A DNA stretch of 64,000 nucleotides from assembly GCA_026874595.1 (NCBI GenBank), contig CM049320.1, forward strand, positions 34,561,714 to 34,625,713, given 5' to 3'. Under the pieces are notes generated by a model, which was given only the letters and a program-made list of their open reading frames with translations, did no database searches and had not been told where the DNA came from. Shown here one piece after another: positions 37,201 through 52,200 of this stretch. The stretch's first letter is position 1. Every line of letters starts with the position of its first letter. This stretch comes from Sipunculus nudus (taxonomy: Eukaryota > Annelida > Sipuncula > Golfingiida > Sipunculidae). The position numbers were made by a program, and so were the translations under genes.

Positions 37201-40200
37201 TTCCGTGCAGGGTTTGCAAACTCATAAAGGATGCTTTTTTTATTTAAAGTTGAAATTATTCTGCAGTGAATGACATGTGACCTAAGATGTAAAATATCAA
37301 TAATATATTTAATATTTTATTCAGTGTGTGGAGGTTTCCTGGTTAAGAAATATCCATCAGCTGATGGAGTCTTCATCAAGACAATTTTTTATCCCTTTTA
37401 CACACAGAAAATAAGCCTTAGACCTGTCAAGCAATGTCTGTTCTTCTGAGTTCAAAGCAATATCAATAAGTCTCATCCATTTTCACATAAAAATAAAATA
37501 TTCAAAAGACCCCAATGACAGCATTCTAATACTATATCCAAAGCATGATTTCAAAATCTGATTACAACAAATAAGAGCAATTTCAGACTGCTGTGCAAAT
37601 GCTGAATTAACATAATAAATGGCCGATGGGTCATGACAACAGCTGTTGTGTTGATCTGTGACATAATATGCACATTATTCACAATACATGAATAAACGTT
37701 CAATACAAAATACTTCTTTCTGATATAAAACTCTGCCTTGATACCTAATTCCCAAGTCTTAAAATAGAGTCAAATGTGTGTATTCATCTGGTGACACCCC
37801 TGTACCTTAAAGCTCCCGTGTTTTCAGGTGCTGGCCCTTTGTTACCTAAGGGAGCCTATCAAAAGCTCCTGTTTCTGACAGCTGAGCCTGCCAAACCAAT
37901 GACTTACCTTGTGGCTCTGTCTGACGGAGGTCCCGCGGACCCTCCTGACTGAAACCTCTGGCCACTAGGCTGAATGGAACGGTGGGAGCCAGTGCGGATG
38001 ACATGAGCTCTGACCAGACGGAGCAGACTGTCTATCCGATCAGAGATACTAAGTGTGGATCAGAAGGACTTCCTCCCAATGCCACTCGTGGAACCAACAT
38101 ATGAGGAGTGGGCTGAGATGTGATTATCAGAGGTAACAGCATGGGCATGCCTCGAGGTGGTTCTATCACTTCAGATACCAGAGTAAGATGTGGCAAACTG
38201 GAACTCGGAACTGAAAAAACTTTTGCAAAAGGAGCTAAAGAGTGGTCCTCCGGTCTAAGATCCTTGGTTTTAGAAGAGGAACTAGTCCCCCCCCCCCCCC
38301 CCCCCAGCATTCCTGGTACAATCTAATTCCTCATAATGAAACCAATGAGATTGTCTTTGTCCTTTGGCCAGCATGTTACCACAACCACTTGATGGCTGGG
38401 AATAACAACTGAAGTGGTGTGACTTCCAGGAGGAATCCAACAGGAACACAAATGTTTCCATGCACATGGTACAGCTGATTTTAATGTTTTTCTTTCAACG
38501 CAACGGAAACCCTAGTTTCTGCTTGCATGGAAAAGGGGCTTAACTGAAAAACAGCTGAGCTGAAAACAATCTATTTTAAAGGTCTAGTGTGTGTGTTCAT
38601 ATGTTCATGTATGTTTGTGTCTTACATTAAACTCTTGATCCCAGGTACAACATGGCCCCTGGCAGATACACACTGGACCCTCAACTGCCAAGATACACTG
38701 ACGCTGGGCGTTCTGGATCTCGTACTTTGGTGCCAAACAGCTGGCCCTGCATCCAAAACCCAACCATTAATATGACATACAAATAAGGAACCATATGATT
38801 AGAAATAAAAAGTCACATAATCAAGTTCACATTTTACCTGAGTATACACTGTAATAAATCATCAAATGCAAACTGATTCAGGATTATGACTAAATTCATA
38901 CTTGCTCAAAGGTAGCAGAATGCCTCAAATGTCTTTCATAAGTTATAGTTTTGATTAAGCAATTTAACATAAAGTGTTTCAGCTAGTTTCAAGAAGTAAC
39001 TCACATTGGTTTGCTCATTTGCATGTGTTAATTTCCATGCTGAATAGAGGAATTTTATGATAACTGACAAAATACAGTGATACTGTTGTGACAGTATGTA
39101 AAGTAACTGATGTGCAGTGTTTGGCATGACAAGTGCCACAACTCAATGGTATACTTTGAATGCTTACTACACCATGTTTCCACAGCAAGTTAGCATGTGA
39201 ATTAAATTTGGCTTTAGCTTTGGATCATAATCTGGGTGTAATTTAACCTTGTGACAGAAAATAAGACATAAAGAAAAGTTCTGATGGAGACCCACGTTTG
39301 ATGAACATATCCCACAACTTGTCCGACTGGAGCTTCAATTTCTATCTCCATAGAACAACAGTCCATCCCAGCACAACAATTAACGCCAGCACAGCATTTA
39401 AATGGTCTTGTGATGCAGATCACCTCCTGTAACATCAAAGTAAATAATTGTGGTTAAATATAAAACAAGGTTTGCTATATCAGATGTATTCCCAGGTAGA
39501 GGAGAAAGGTGGATTCATTGTTAATTGAAGTACAGTAGACTGTTGTTTATCTGAAAGGCTAGGGTGACACTGACAGGTTTCTGTTCAAATAAATGATCAT
39601 TGGGATAAATAATATCACAGGATTTACCATGACTGCCAAATCCTAGACATTATCAGCTACTGACAGTTATGCACAAATTAATTAACCTTGTCCAAAATAA
39701 ACCTTGGCATTAACATCTGTATTACATTTTTCATCAATTTACTAGATGTATATAAAATACATTGAAATTACTGCTAACTGGTCCTGGAATATTAACCTGC
39801 AGTACTTATACTAGCTAATCTCTATACACTTGTTTGGAATTACACAATCTCTGATACAAACCTTTCAGACATTTGTTCATTGTTTGGATTTCTGACAACC
39901 AATCAAATTTTTTGGTTCTCAGTTTTCAATTTCAGATAAACAATTTTTCAGATAAACAGTGTTTGGATAAATAATGCTCTATTGTAATTAAAAATGCTTT
40001 AATTATTATTGACAGTGATAAAATTACAGCTTAGCAGCACCACCAACTGACAATTCAGAGAGACACAGTAACACCAGGGACCAAGAGGATTTTTCAATGT
40101 AATGTCAAGGATAAACTCTGCCTACACCCATTTGTGTTCCATACTTTCACACTGAAATTGAACTGCTCTTCATATAAATGGAAATTTAAACCTAAGTAAA

Positions 40201-43200
40201 CAGAGAAAATATCTAAAGCATGCATCAATGACATCAATTTCAAAATTAACAAAAATAATGTAATTTACTGTTCAACATATTTTATATTTTGAATAACCTT
40301 TGGAGCTACTTTGCCATGTAAAGGCTGTGTAGCAGCATTGTAAATATTAAAATAGAAACTTATACAAGCGCTAGCTTGGTGATAATGTGATACAACAGTT
40401 TTAAGAATGATTGAAGATGTAGATGCAGTGTGATAATGCAGTGATTCATGTTGTGGTCATTTTAACATTACGTCCCAGGATAAACTGGATACAGTAAATC
40501 AGAGGAATGACCAAATGTTACAGAATGGTGATATAACAAGTGAGGGCCTGGAGACCCAGGGTCACAAAGTGTTCACAGTACTTACAATGTAATTGTTCAG
40601 ACACTAACCAAAAGTCAGGTCAACCATGTTTAAATATGTTATAGTCAGCAGGGTTTATTCATATGCCATAATAACATATTGTGCTGTCCACACGTGTCAA
40701 AAGGTTAAATTTTAAAAGCAGATTGATTCTGTTGGATAAGCTTCCATTGTTAGCAATTTTGTATTGCAAGCAATAATTGATGAGTATTAACAAAAAGAAA
40801 TTATTAACAAATAAAAAAAGAATTTGATTCCAAGCAAAAGCACTAGATGGTGCTGATAAGTAACAGATGTATTACTGTAAGAGGCAAATAACCTGACTTA
40901 AAGACTTCACACAGGTAAAACAGCTTGAGGACGGAAACACAAGAACATAATCTGTAAGAAAAGAATTTAGCAAGATATTTTTCAAAGGCTGTGTAGTATT
41001 ATAACTGTTGTAATTAAATGGGAACTCTGCGCTAAAAGCGTCTTATTGGAAAAGAGTGGAAACAGAAGTTGCTCTTGTTAAGAGAGGTAAAATAGACCTG
41101 TAAAGAAGCATGCATGTCATCCCTAGGTGAGCAGACATAACCAGAGAGGACTAACGATGAAAGATCACTTGGATTTCTATAACACCCGCAGTTACACCAG
41201 TATTTTGATGTGTACCAATGACTGTTGGATTTATGTGAGTATACTTTTACTTATCCAAGACTTTTCATAGTACATTTTTAAAAGCGTGTTATTTTTAGGG
41301 AGACCACTGCCTCAATATTCAATGCATAAACATAATGCATATATATATGTACAGTTACCTAATGGATGCACACTCAGGATCCCTGATTTTGTAACCTTGG
41401 TATGAGCACTGTATCCTGCATGTTACCCTGGGACAGCCAACCCTTGATTGATACACTAGTACACCAATGGTTTCTCTTGTAGAGACAGGCTATGCTGATC
41501 ACATAGTATGTCATCTCCATATCAAAAGTTCTGTAATCATTCATGTCAGTGAATAAAAGGGTGAGCCAAGTCCAATATCAGACATTAAAGTAATCTTGAC
41601 ATTTACTGTAAGACTACTGTATATCACCATTTATGGCCACTTGTTTATTTATTGCTGCAGCCTGGGTATGAAAGGCCCCTTTAAGGAGCTTCCACTGAGG
41701 TACAAACACTTGGAACCCTTCAAAGCTGCCACAGACTTTGTCCTCTTGTACCTGGCCAAGGTCTAGTGTTACTGTTAGTCAGCTGCACGGCCCACCATGG
41801 GCAGCTTTTATAAACTAAATAAATCACAACATAGCAGCTTCAGTGATGATTAAAAAAGTGACTTTGATCAATTGGAGCACAGATAGATTACTTGATAAAA
41901 TTATATTGCTTGTGAAATATTATATATATATAACAAAGTGTAAAAAGCAAAAAAAAGCAAAATATTTAAAGCTTATTCAATCATCTGTTTAGAAAGGATT
42001 AATAAAAAAATATAAAGAAAAGGAAAATAAACATTTCTTGACCATTCTGATGCAAATTTGGATGTTCACAAGTCAAGAAAATGACATGGATGGACATGAA
42101 AAGTGTCCCATGAAAACTTTCAATCTGTCGATTTGGCACACTGGAATTCTTCAGCAGTTTGTAGAAAATCATAAAACTTGTAGAGAAAAACTTGCATGCA
42201 TCTGTGCGTACTTTGGCAAAAGCAAAATCAGTTCTTTGGGTTACAAATACTGTGGTTGCCTTTATATCGGCGGGGCTGAATTTTCGCGGTTTTTATATTT
42301 CTAAAAGTTTCACGGGTTCCTTTTTCGCGCTCTATCATTGGTCTAGTAGTAAATTTAATAACAAAAATAATTTCATTAACCGGTGATTTCACTATTATCT
42401 TGGTCTACTATTTCTCTGTCCGGATATCGCACGTTGGAACATTCAAAGACGGCTGAGCCGACGCCTGTGGGAAGCATTGACCCCGTTGGCTGTAATTAGT
42501 TCAGGGCCGAGATTCATTATTCACCGTATATTAAGTATATTTAGGGAAACTGTCTTGATTAAGGGATATCTTGCTACTGTTAATTAAAAGTCGAGTCGTA
42601 ATCACCTGCTCAACCAACAAGGGACGCCTGTAGGTAGCACCCTTGTTTCAATATCAAAGGCAGGGATGTGCCAAGAATAATTTGAGTGCCATTTATATGT
42701 TGCTAATTAGGCCTACTTCCATATAGGTGGAAGAAGGAACCGTATTCAGTTTCTTACAGTTAAAATCTGAAGCAAAACATAATATTCCACTGTTTTATGG
42801 CACTTTGGCCCAAAAATGAACTGTGACCTTTCAAATATATTAAAAATTCACGTCATCACTAGCCAATCATATACATCGTTTGGCGAGTCATGATTCACAG
42901 AATTAGTCCTTTATACAGTTACAAGGTGGCGCAACCCTAGCGGCTACGTTCACTACTTTAGTGGCAAATTTTATTCATTAACATGACTAAATACAGCACA
43001 ATGTGAAAGCGTACTTCTACTAAATATTCATTTTAAGCGGCACTGGATGTCATCTAACTTGGCATACATCCACATAATTTTTAAATATTACTGCCCAGCG
43101 GGCACTGACACTTTCCAGTCATGTACCCGGGGACAGGAAAAACTGCCGGGCGCGTCCACCGGCGTTAGCACACACTTGCAAAGGTTCACGGTTTTTGCAT

Positions 43201-46200
43201 CTAGGCCAACCGATATTATTTTAAATGGGCCCTGTCATTCTCCCTGAATCATTTAACGTATATGCACCAGGCTCGATGAACATCACTACGTTGCTGGAGA
43301 TAAATCTCAACTGTCGCAAACTATCGGGAGCTTCTGAAATTAATGATCATGGTCTGGAATATATGCATTAAAATCTGCGTGGTTTCAATTTCGCGGTTAG
43401 AGAGCGACTGCGAATATCGCGAATTTGAAACCACCGCAAATAAGAAGACAACCACAGTATAGAATGGCAAAGATAAGCAATAAACATGTGAGAGCTTGGC
43501 TTGTTTGGTTAGAACCTTAAAGGTGTCTATTCTGATACCTGACACCTATCGACTAAAGATAATCCCTTGAACCTTTTATAAAATTAGGCCAGTAATACCA
43601 ATCCCATCACACAGAGGTTATTTATTTTGTATATATTCACATGTTTATAACATGTGGGGTATCTGCCAAAATAATCCAGAGACATTCAAAAAGGGCTTAA
43701 GTCAGATGAACAGGGGTACTGCAACTGGTGATCCCTCGGCTTCCACACATATGCAAGCAAACACCTGAGGTCGCATGGTTTTTCCCTTTGGAAACATTGC
43801 TGTGTGTACCAACAATTTGTAAATTAACAAGCTCATATATCTGTCACTGTGGCATTGTTGGAACTATTTTTAAAAAAAAAGAGAATACTTAAGAGTTCAT
43901 CCAATTTATAGGTGTGGAGAGTAAGCCAGAAATCACATAAGTTCTTTAGAAAGAGCAGGTGAATAGTTGTCTTTAATAAAATAATTGCCTCTGCCAGCAG
44001 AAGGGCATGCATTTATTCCCATTTGTGTACATGTATGTTTGCTCACAACATAACTCAGGCAATCATGAATGGAATCTCAATGGAAAATATTCAGGGCATT
44101 TTGGGATTGGGCCTGGGAAAAATCTATTTGATTTTGGTGTGCATCCGGCTGCTTCTCTGGATTAATCAAGGAATATTCACAAATGTACGGTCACAAGCAC
44201 GAATGAACCTGGGAATGTGGGCCAAAAAATAAGTGAAGGCAGACAGTTCCGCGCAGTGTGGCCAATAGCTACCTGTTCATGTCAAGTTTAAGCACCTAGC
44301 ACCTGGGACTAATGGTCTCCAGTGTGTTCACAGAGTGTTTCTGAAATGTGTGTTCTTAGTTCTGAGGTGAGTGGATGCACACACTAGTTAGAGAGCATCC
44401 CACAATAGAGATCACTATATGGCGGAGGCATGCATCCATTGGGATGCAGATTTCTAGTTATAAAGTGTTATCAGGTATTTGATCTACTTGGGAAGAGAGG
44501 AGGCTAGTGGTCAGACAGACAATAGTAACTGTCACACACAAGGAAATTATTCATATTAACACTTTTTAATACTTACATATATGGCATGTCTGACTGGCAT
44601 GTTTGGATTGAAGGTACCGTGAAATCTCCACTTAAAACCGCGGTTTAATCAAGAAATTCAAAATCTTGAAATTGGGTTGATTTCCTGAAAGCACTGTGCG
44701 GTTTATACTAGAAGGGTTTCCTGAATATCTTCCTGACAGACATCGTTTTTGGGCTGAGTGGGCGATAATATTGCAACTTTCAAAGGCCGTTCTTAGCAGC
44801 AGTCTCGCATGCATGGGAGCCGTGTTTAAATGTATTATTTACGATTATTTGTTATTTATAAACTAAATATTGCTGATTAGTTTCTTGTGATATATAACTT
44901 GTTATAAAATCTTGGTAACTGTCACCAAATAATACGTTTACAACAACCCTGCTGTAACACACAGCGGCCCACTTCGTTTGGCATGGTCAAGCAAAATTGA
45001 AATAAAAGCCTACTTTAAACCCATTTGCGGCATTATTTAGCAATGATTATTTGTCAAAACGTAAAATGAATAAAAAACTGACATCGTAAAGAGTCACACA
45101 ATGGCAGACGATCGTTTTAAAATCAAGTTTGAGTGCCGCCATGTGCTGAAACGCCCCGGTATTCTGCTAAGAATATTTTGAACGGCTGTACGCGGTGGGT
45201 GGTAAACAGAACAGCCACCTATTTCGTCCCAGCGTGCCTTGCGCGAACACTGCTTTGACAAAATGGCTCCCCACACGGAAACTTTCTTCAGGAAAAAAAA
45301 AAAACTTGCTTACCCCGACTTGCCACTTTAATTTTACCTTAAATCACTCGATTTCAAGCGTCATGTTTCCTATACGTGCGTATCTCGACAAGGTAACTTC
45401 ATTTACTTAGATATTTAGTTAAGCTGACCAGCGATGTTTTCAAACGCACCAGCAAATTGTGACATGGAGTGATGTCACCGTACGATGTGACGATGATAAT
45501 ACCGAAGTAACCGGTATGAAAATGATTTGAATCTTCCGAGTAATTCCAGAAAATGGAATTTTCATCAAAAATTAAGATTTTAAAAATTTTACTTTTAGAA
45601 TTAAAATATACAGTGACTTGAAATGGATCAGCAGAATATTTTTTCTAAAATATAATGACAAATCAGTAGCAAACAAGAATACGGCACGGAATAAAATCTG
45701 TATAAACGGGCAGAGGTTCACCGGCCCTTACGTCTTCCCAAACTTCATGCTTGAGTGACCCTGCAAAAAAGTGTTATGATGTGTTTAAATAAAATGCCCA
45801 AGGAATTTTAAAGTGGACAGGAATGGCCGAGTCGCAACCTACGCGTGTTCATTTCTAGATGATAGCTTGATTGTGTCCTTTGTCAAATCATTCCGTAGTG
45901 AAAGTTGGTGCTGTTTTAAAGGGGGGTTCTTAGTATTTGAGCCCCTCGCGGTGTCTCACCTGGAATTTCGGCGAAGTCTGGGTGCGGTTTTAATCGGATG
46001 TGCGGTTTTAAGTGGAGATTTTACGGTACTGAAAGTGCATGCCAGGAAAATTTACATAAAGATAATCATTAACAAATGTTTATCTTTCCCATCATCTGTG
46101 TATCCACTGACCTTGCCCTTGTTTTATGAAGGAGATCTAAAAGATAAATCAACCTTTTTTTATTGGAAATACAATATATAACTGACTATTCATCCAAAGC

Positions 46201-49200
46201 ATTTATTTTATAAGTATCTTTGAAGTATAAGAATACAATTATTACAGACAGAATACTAAAAATTGCCAAAGATCCTCCATGGTATGCTGATATTTTTTAA
46301 TGATATAAACTGTAGTTTTTCTTTTTGTTTGCCAGGGTTTCAAAATCCTGATATTCACGAATGCGATTTATAGGGATACTAAACACATCATGAACAGGAG
46401 ACACTTTTGTTGAAGGCAAGATTGATATAATGGAATATCACAGATCTTTTATGTTGAAAGACTGCTATTGTAAATGATATCGGATCTGTTAAATTATATG
46501 CCATTAATGAGCAGTTATTTTTACATACTATGATAGTTGATATAATTAATTCATATAATAAGGGTTTTACTGTTGGAAGGACTTTTTGTTTTGTAAGATT
46601 GTGAAAATGGAACTCAAACATAACATTGAAAAGGTGAAAATTGCAAAATTTTAACCCAGCAAACATGAGGCCAACCACAGTTTAAGGTGAATAAATGTTC
46701 ACATATCAAGTCCCTCTCCCCTGTTCACGGAGAGTAACAACATGTCCTTTCATGATTTAAACTTTGTAATGCCACTGTAAGATCTCAGGAGTAGTGAATA
46801 ATGAGGGAGATTATAAGTTTATAACAAATGTCCTCGTCAAGGGCTAACATATATTTGGTATGAACATCTGCCTAGTCAGCAGCTAAGCTCACCAAATGTC
46901 AATACATCAAACAATTTTACATCATTTTCAACAATGAGAGTTGTGAGGTGCATAACTTCTCAGCGTAAAACCTGGTACTAAGGCTTTGCCTCTGTTTTTC
47001 TTTGTCATGTGTGCAGTGCACGTGCTAAGCCTTCTTTAAAATTTATATGAGTTTATCTGTAATTGAGTTTATATGTGAAATGGACAAAAACAATGATAAT
47101 ACTATCAGGCTATTATTTACATATGTGTGCATGCATAGGGACAGATGGAACAAGCAAATTCAAGGAATTTATGTCCCCCTCTTCAGCCTTCAAGTCCCGG
47201 ATGATTTTAAAGTCTGTAGTGACCAAGTACAAATAGTTTTAACCACGCTCAAAAGATGGAAACTTATCACATGGAAACAAAAACCTAATGGACGGACAGA
47301 CAGGCAGGGGGACAGAAAAACAAACCCAAATCAATGTCCCCTGTTCCTTCCAAGGAAGCAGGGGAACATAAAGTTGCAAGATGGGCAGTTCAAGATGTTG
47401 TAAAGGCAACTGACCTCAGGAAAAACACTCTGAAAACAACTTTTGCTGCCTTGAGTGCCCCAGGGTATCATTAAAACAATTAGGTTCCTTTAAGAGGAAA
47501 CAGTGACATACCTGGCCCAAGTTGTCTGTAATGTGCATGGTAAATCCTCGCTGTGGTCCACAACACTGACGCATACAGGTGTCAGACTCTGTGAAGGACA
47601 AGAACAGAATGCATAGAATTTATATCATGTGGACAAAGTACATCAGCAGGTAACTTTTTCAAAGATGCACAACTCTATATCATAAGCACTATAATCAGAC
47701 TGATAGGGCCTATCTTGAGTGGTATCAACAGTCATGTAGAAAACTGCACTGAAATGACTGCTAATTCTCTCACAATAACATCACTGTATACAGCCATTAA
47801 CCATAACACAAGGCTATAAGCTAGGCAGGAATTAACACAACAGAATACATGTGAATTTACAAAGAATAAACCAAATATCAGTCACATAACCCATTGAAAA
47901 CAATTTAAACATGCTTGTATAAAGTCAGAAATTAAAAAAACATGCACATTAATTTACTAATTCCCTGGTAAATAATATATTTTTAATTCAAGGAATTATA
48001 TATCATTATGACTCAGGGCAATTCCTTTGTTAAGCAGATAATAGGGTGAAAACTTTTACTGAAGCTTGACACTGGGTATAACACATGAATGCTTGATAAG
48101 GGAATCCTCTGGCCTGCCAAAGGTAAATAACCAAAAAAAAAACGAGTATGTGCTCCGGGAAAAAAAAGTAGACTTCTTTGAAATAAAGAGTAAAAATTAC
48201 CTTCAATTTCCCCATTATTTATCGCAGACTGAATAAAGATGTGCTTCGCTTACCACAACATATATCGACACATATCATTCCCAAAGTCAGAAACATACAT
48301 GGCCCCTGCAGAAAGATAAGGGCATTTTCCACATGTTGTGACACATACTGGACATTTGCACCCAAAAATTGTGAAATATTCCATTTTTGTTCTAACTGAA
48401 CTGTTAAAACAGGAGAAAAAATAGTAAATACAAAGCTGATTGATTTCATGAAAAAAAAAGAGGAAAAAAAAAAAAAAAAGAGTGCTGCTGAAAAAGATTC
48501 ATCAGGAACCTGTATGGTGGGGGTATCCAGGTTGTCGTACGACAGTAACCACTATATTCATCTAGTTTACGATATTTTCTCTCTCTCTCTATATATATAT
48601 ACTAAGCATATGATGAGGCGTGCTGTATGTAGATTAGAAAGTGTTCCTTTACAAGTGGTGCATTGCTGGACAGGATTGGCAATATCACATTGAAAAGAAA
48701 TCACTATGTATTTTAATAAATATTTTTGGGAAAACTCATAAATCACCAGGTAATTTTTAATAGATTTTTTTAAATTCAGCAGTTAATGTGGTATATGCTC
48801 AGAAAGAATGACTGACTGCAAATATCTATGAAGCTAAGGAGACTGTTGTATGAAGGAGTAAGCAGGCAAAGTAGAATAGCTCTCGGGTAAAAGCTCATAC
48901 CAAACACCAGAATATTTCATATGTGGACTATATTCAGTATTCATTTTTCAGCAGTGGTTCCAGGCTAAATATCAAGCAAAACAAAAAATGTCATGCATAC
49001 TTATCTGAACTGCATGTTAGTGGGGTCAGTGGCGGATCCAGGAGTCCTTACCCCCTCCTTTTGACCCGCAAAAAACTCTTTCCAGGGTTTATAACCAATT
49101 TATCTGGCCTGGACTTCCCCCTTTCTGGATCTGAGTAAAGTTTTCGTATTAGACTTCAAGGGTTGGACCTTCCCCTTTCCAAAATTCTTGATCCGCAGAC

Positions 49201-52200
49201 TGTGGTTGGCTTCATACTTGCACAGTTAAATTTTCATGATTTCAACTTTTCCAGTGTTTTATTAGGGTGCCTTAGGTTATCATAAAAACACGATCCAATT
49301 TTAAATACTTTATTGATTGTTTAAGACACACAAAATCTTTATTAATTGACCAAAATGTTAGGTACACTGAAGGAGTGACAATTTTTTGTTGATTTATGGG
49401 ATTTAATTTAGAAGATTTGATATTATTTTCAACATTAATCTTGGATTTTAGGGCAATATAAAATATATGTTATTATATATAATGCCAATATTTTGTCTTT
49501 CCTCCTTTGATGCTATGGATAACCGACAATATACATGTACGTGAGGCAGAAGTATGAATGACTCTTCGTTTCTTAAGATGAGGTGTCTTTTGAATGAAGG
49601 TTTCATTTTAATGATGAAAATCGAGAATTTGAAACCCTCCCAAACAAAAATTCAAATTTTGTCTTACGACTGCCTGACTTACATGATTACTGCCTCTGCA
49701 AGGAGGGCATGCATTCATCCGTGTTTGTGTGTGTGTGTTTGTTCACAAAACAACTCACACAATCATAAACAGAATCCTATGAAATTTTCAGGGCACCTCT
49801 GGGATGGGCCAATGAAGTATCATCTTAAATTTTAATATGGAACCGGCTCATGATCAGGATCTAGGAAGGACTTCAAGGAATATTCACACAAGTACAGTCA
49901 CATATGCCCAAATGGAACCTGGGGATCTTGGCCGAATAAATTAATAGCGGAGGCTTGTATTCATTAGAATGCATTTTTCTAGTTTGTTTTGTACCCCTGA
50001 GTAAAGAGAGAGAATTCAGACAAGCATTTGACAAGACTCACCTTCATTCTATAGTTAGTAGAAAGCAAGCATAGAGACACATGCACCTGACACAAAGAAA
50101 GAAGAATGCAAAGTAAGACAGTAGTTAAGACAAGTGGATCAGCCAAAACCTGTGTGCCAACCAGGGCTGTAATTTCTGATCATACAATACATAATGCGAT
50201 ACTTCACTCACAATACAATTCACAGGCATATTACAATACATATTGTGAATGTGATACAGTGAAACCTATCTGAAAGACCACCTGTCTATTTAGACCATCT
50301 TTAAGTGAATTGAAAGCAACCACATTTGTTATAACAGACCACCTGTGAATTAAGACCCGTTCTTGTCAGTTCCACAGGTGGTCTTATTACACAGGTTTTA
50401 CTGTATTTAATCACAATATGATATACAATATGACACATAAAAGGGTACTTTTTAGAGGAGATTCCAACCATTTTTTTCCTTGTTCATACAATCCTTATGC
50501 AGTGGTCATTCCATATTCCCTTCACATTAACCATTGCTTTGTACAGCAAGATCCTCCAGCATTCACCACCAAGGCAGGCGCAGGGCAAAATTGTAATCAG
50601 ACCAATGAGAGTTTGGTTTCACAATGTGCATCCAACTCCCAAGTTTCAAACCTGCAATACCCAGCTCTCATTAGTTTGATGCACAATGTGAAACAATGCT
50701 CTAATTGGTCTTATCACAGTTCTTGACCCTGTGACAGGCCTGGTGTAGAAGCATAGAAAATAAACTTGCTTTGCAAAGCAGCGGTTAAAGTAAAGGAGAT
50801 CTGGAAGATAGCTGTGTATAACCACATCATCAGGAGTGTACCTTGTTCATAGAAAAACAATATGTTTCCATGGATCCATAATTGATATTTTAACATCATA
50901 TCAATAAAGATTGCTGTTCAGCTGATTTCTGACCAATGACATGTCACCTTGCATGTCATCAGACTATACTTTAATGTATGACGTTGCTTTCAAATTAAAC
51001 AGATGACAAAGTATGATCTACCTAATTATAAAGAGACATTGGGTTATATGGATATGATGCTTGACTTTCTCTCGATATGTATTGATGCACTAATTTATCA
51101 TTACAGCCCCAGTGAAAACAAAGGAAAAAAAAGTTAGCATACACAAATAAAAAATCAACACAAAATAATAATCTGAACACCAACACCTGAAGAAGATGCT
51201 TGGTACAGTGTTAGTTTATAGGTAAACGGCCTGTTGGTGGCACTGTCTGTTGAATGAGGAAGTAGATACCCAGACATAAAGTAGATACCTATCACAACTG
51301 GTCACTCAAGTTACTCCCTTATTACACTGAAAAATGTTGTCATTTCATGAATTTTCTGCAATTATGTAAATCTGACAAAATTTTGCATATAGTTTTATTT
51401 CAGATGATAAAAAAGTTTAGTATATATTGCAAGATGTGCAAAATAAAGCAGAGACCAATAATATAATTATAACTATAAATTAATTAAGAGCAACCATGCA
51501 AAGTTTGCTATGTAATGTTAAAAGCAAATTCTTGTTAGTCCATCATGCAAGGAACATTAAGGTGCAGAGATTTCCCATGATAAAACCTTTTAAAATATGA
51601 TCCATACTTGTTCTATATTATCTTTGTATAACTCACCCTCAGCTGCAAAATAAACTTGCTGTCCCATAGAGTTCTTGATTTGGTATTTGTTCTTTGTTTC
51701 CCAGCTTGTAAATGCTAAAACAAGAGAGAGAAAAATGTTAATATGAAGCCCACATTCATAAAATTATTTTGGGATAACAATTTATTATGTATAGTACAGC
51801 CACTTGCCACAGTGCTGCATATCCTACTGTAAACTGAGGACTTGGACATGGTCAATAAAAAGTGTTATTCCACTCCCAACTTTAGCCACAAACTCTTTCT
51901 GTAGTTAGGTTCTCGCCTGGACACTGTGGTCTGAGTACTTCAAAGTGACATCTCAACACCCTTATCAAATCCTGGCAGGTTTATTTCTCCCAGTTTCTTG
52001 AAACTACTCATGGGGACTGCCATTTTGCATGTACACACTTCGGCCAGGATGTCACACATTGCATGTTGAAATTATGGGTATATTGCTAGTTCTTGATAAT
52101 TAATAATTACAGACAAATTGTGTTTAGAGAAGGTGGTGGAGGCCTGCAAGTATTTTATCTAAATTCTCTATTAACAGTACTGTGTATATCTATATTTTTC

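Noticed and set aside
44617-46026. Transposase gene inside the 1.4-kb element
   Set aside because: ORFs of about 60-75 codons were examined for DDE-type or helix-turn-helix patterns and none was seen. The longest frame runs out across the right terminus.
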